Source: Planctomycetaceae bacterium (GTDB lineage: Bacteria; Planctomycetota; Planctomycetia; Pirellulales; Pirellulaceae). Taken from it: 64,000 bases of DNA. A program made the position numbers and the translations under genes. Shown piece by piece: positions 62,813-64,000 of the stretch. The notes beneath the pieces were generated by a model that worked only from the letters and a program-made list of their open reading frames with translations, did not search any database and was not told the DNA's origin. Numbering within the stretch: the first letter of the stretch is position 1; each line of letters opens with the position of its first letter. Location of the stretch: NCBI GenBank assembly GCA_002726245.1, contig PBSM01000278.1, forward strand, positions 1 to 64,000. The letters run 5' to 3'.

Positions 62813-63735
62813 GTGTTTGATATTCGCATCGTGCTAACTTGCTTGCTTCTCGGCACGATCAGTGTCGGTGATGCTAAGGAAGACCTGTCGCCGGAGCATG
62901 CAGCCAAGATGGCGAAGGGGCGCGAGCTGTTCAAGAAGAGCGCGCGGCCGATCTTGATCGGGCGTTACCTGAAGTGTCACGGTGGCGAATCTGTGGAGAG
63001 CGAACTCGATCTGACAACGCGCAAGAGTCTGATACGAGGCGGGGCCGAAGGGGCGGTCGTCGTGCCTGGCAAGCCGATGGAGAGCCGCTTGTATCGATTG
63101 GCAGCTCATTTGGACGAGCCGTTCATGCCAGAAGAGGGAGCGAAGCTGTCGGACATCGCGCTCGAACAGCTCGCTCAATGGATCGAGCTCGGGGCGCCGT
63201 ACGACAAGCCGCTACAAGAATCTACCGACGACGATCCGCTCGCCTGGACAAAGCGTAAGATCGACGACAGCCGTCGTGACTTCTGGTCGTTTCAACCACT
63301 GGCAACGTAGCGCCGCCTGCTGTTGAAGACCCATGGATTCAGACGCCGATTGATCGCTTCATCCTTGCGAAGCTTCGTGAACACGGCCTGCAGCCAAATG
63401 GGATCGCCGACAAACACCGTCTCCTGCGGAGAGCCCACTTTGACTTGATCGGGTTGCCACCATCGGCCGAGGAGGTCGAGCAGTTCATCACCGACGCGGA
63501 TCCGCGAGCCTACGAGCAGCTGATCGATCGCTTACTGCACAGTCGGCACTATGGCGAGCGATGGGGACGACATTGGCTCGATATCGCTCGCTTTGCGGAA
63601 AGTCACGGGTTTGAGCAAGACTACGATCGCCCGCACACATACCACTATCGTGACTTCGTGATACGTGCCCTGAACGAAGACATGCCGTACGATCAGTTCG
63701 TTTGCTGGCAGCGCATAAAAAAGAGCGGCACTTGA
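62813..63735 (+). pseudogene. Decayed PSD1/DUF1549 gene
   Basis: GTG 62813 has GGAG at 62803-62806. A signal peptide and PSD1 domain follow, but the haem motif reads YLKCH instead of CxxCH (one base change, TGC to TAC). At about 63306 a base is missing: the frame ends at FWSFQPLAT, and [20 protein letters not shown] continues in another. DUF1549 then runs ([40 protein letters not shown]) to [11 protein letters not shown], where it changes abruptly to RIKKSGT and stops (63733-63735). The DUF1553 half is gone. Confidence 0.8.
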
Positions 63736-64000
63736 CCCGCGACGCGTGCTCTGCCCCGCTCGCAGAACCGCTCTACCCAGGCACAAGTGCCACCCTCTGC
63801 CACCTTTGTGAGACGCCGGTGGGTGGGTGTAGTTGACGGCGTCTCTATATAGTTAATTGAGAAAATAGTTAATTGAGAAACGAAGGCGGAACCGGGTCGG
63901 AATTCTTGGCCTTTTTTCAGAAAAAATGACGACAGACCGTTCGCTGAGACACTAAGTCTTTATAGGCACACAGGTTAGGTATTACTTCGGAAACAGCTCG
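63736..64000. repeat. Repeat-rich tail after the truncated PSD1 gene
   Basis: No gene is seen. AGAGCGGCACTTG at 63722-63734 and CAAGTGCCACCCTCT at 63784-63798 are imperfect inverted copies. GAGACGCCG (63810-63818) and CGGCGTCTC (63837-63845) form a perfect nine-pair stem. AGTTAATTGAGAAA occurs twice in tandem at about 63851-63880. The block probably marks the insertion or deletion that cut the upstream gene. Confidence 0.5.

Overview
The window looks like a chromosome segment of a planctomycete, probably of the Pirellulales or a related order. The grounds are gene content: secreted DUF1501 proteins, PSD1/DUF1549/DUF1553 proteins, a DUF1080 protein, a very large PQQ-propeller protein, and divergent flagellar and Tad genes. 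No rRNA, tRNA or CRISPR array was seen. Assignment to a lower rank is inference.

Layout. 371-16846 is a flagellar cluster on the + strand: a TPR membrane protein, FlgN-like chaperone, NtrB/NtrC-type two-component pair, a good sigma-54 promoter, flgB, flgC, fliE, fliF, fliG, fliH, fliI, fliJ, a MotE-like gene, fliL, fliN, fliO, fliP, fliQ, fliR and flhB. fliM, fliK and flhA are not here. flgB, flgC and the MotE-like gene each carry a one-base frameshift. 17070-25357 holds DUF2071, sulfotransferase, DUF1570 peptidase-like, sugar isomerase-like, DUF1501, a 35-residue basic protein, a cold-shock protein and a PHP-domain protein. 25544-32209 is a badly broken Tad/Flp pilus locus: vwa fragment, cpaA fragment, tadE with a stop, intact cpaB, cpaC and cpaE, no cpaF, broken tadB and tadC. 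32291-34522 has a repeat-rich lipoprotein, a secreted protein and a TPR lipoprotein (TadD-like).

35103-40787 is the stress operon prkA-yeaH-spoVR plus a fourth small gene. A four-helix-bundle (23S IVS-type) gene bounded by inverted heptamer repeats sits between prkA and yeaH, and a gene-less pair of inverted heptamer arrays sits exactly between yeaH and spoVR. 40900-41075 (minus) looks like a very short transcript with an extreme ribosome binding site and a terminator. 41355-42687 is a broken secretin-like gene. 43058-50796 holds a hypothetical gene, a DEAD-box helicase, a small winged-helix-like protein and an RND efflux pair. 50888-63735 is a planctomycete secretome block (PQQ/LamG/methyltransferase fusion, PSD1-LamG-DUF1553, DUF1501, DUF1080, a GH-like protein and a decaying PSD1/DUF1549 gene) interrupted by a ParDE toxin-antitoxin pair.

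Two themes stand out. First, hairpin-forming intergenic repeats of several families recur, including arrays of 7-base units arranged as inverted pairs at operon junctions. Second, damage is concentrated in flagellar and pilus genes while many very long genes (1043, 1368 and 1038 residues) are intact. That points to real loss of surface appendages, though homopolymer-type sequencing errors and misassembly cannot be excluded from the sequence alone.
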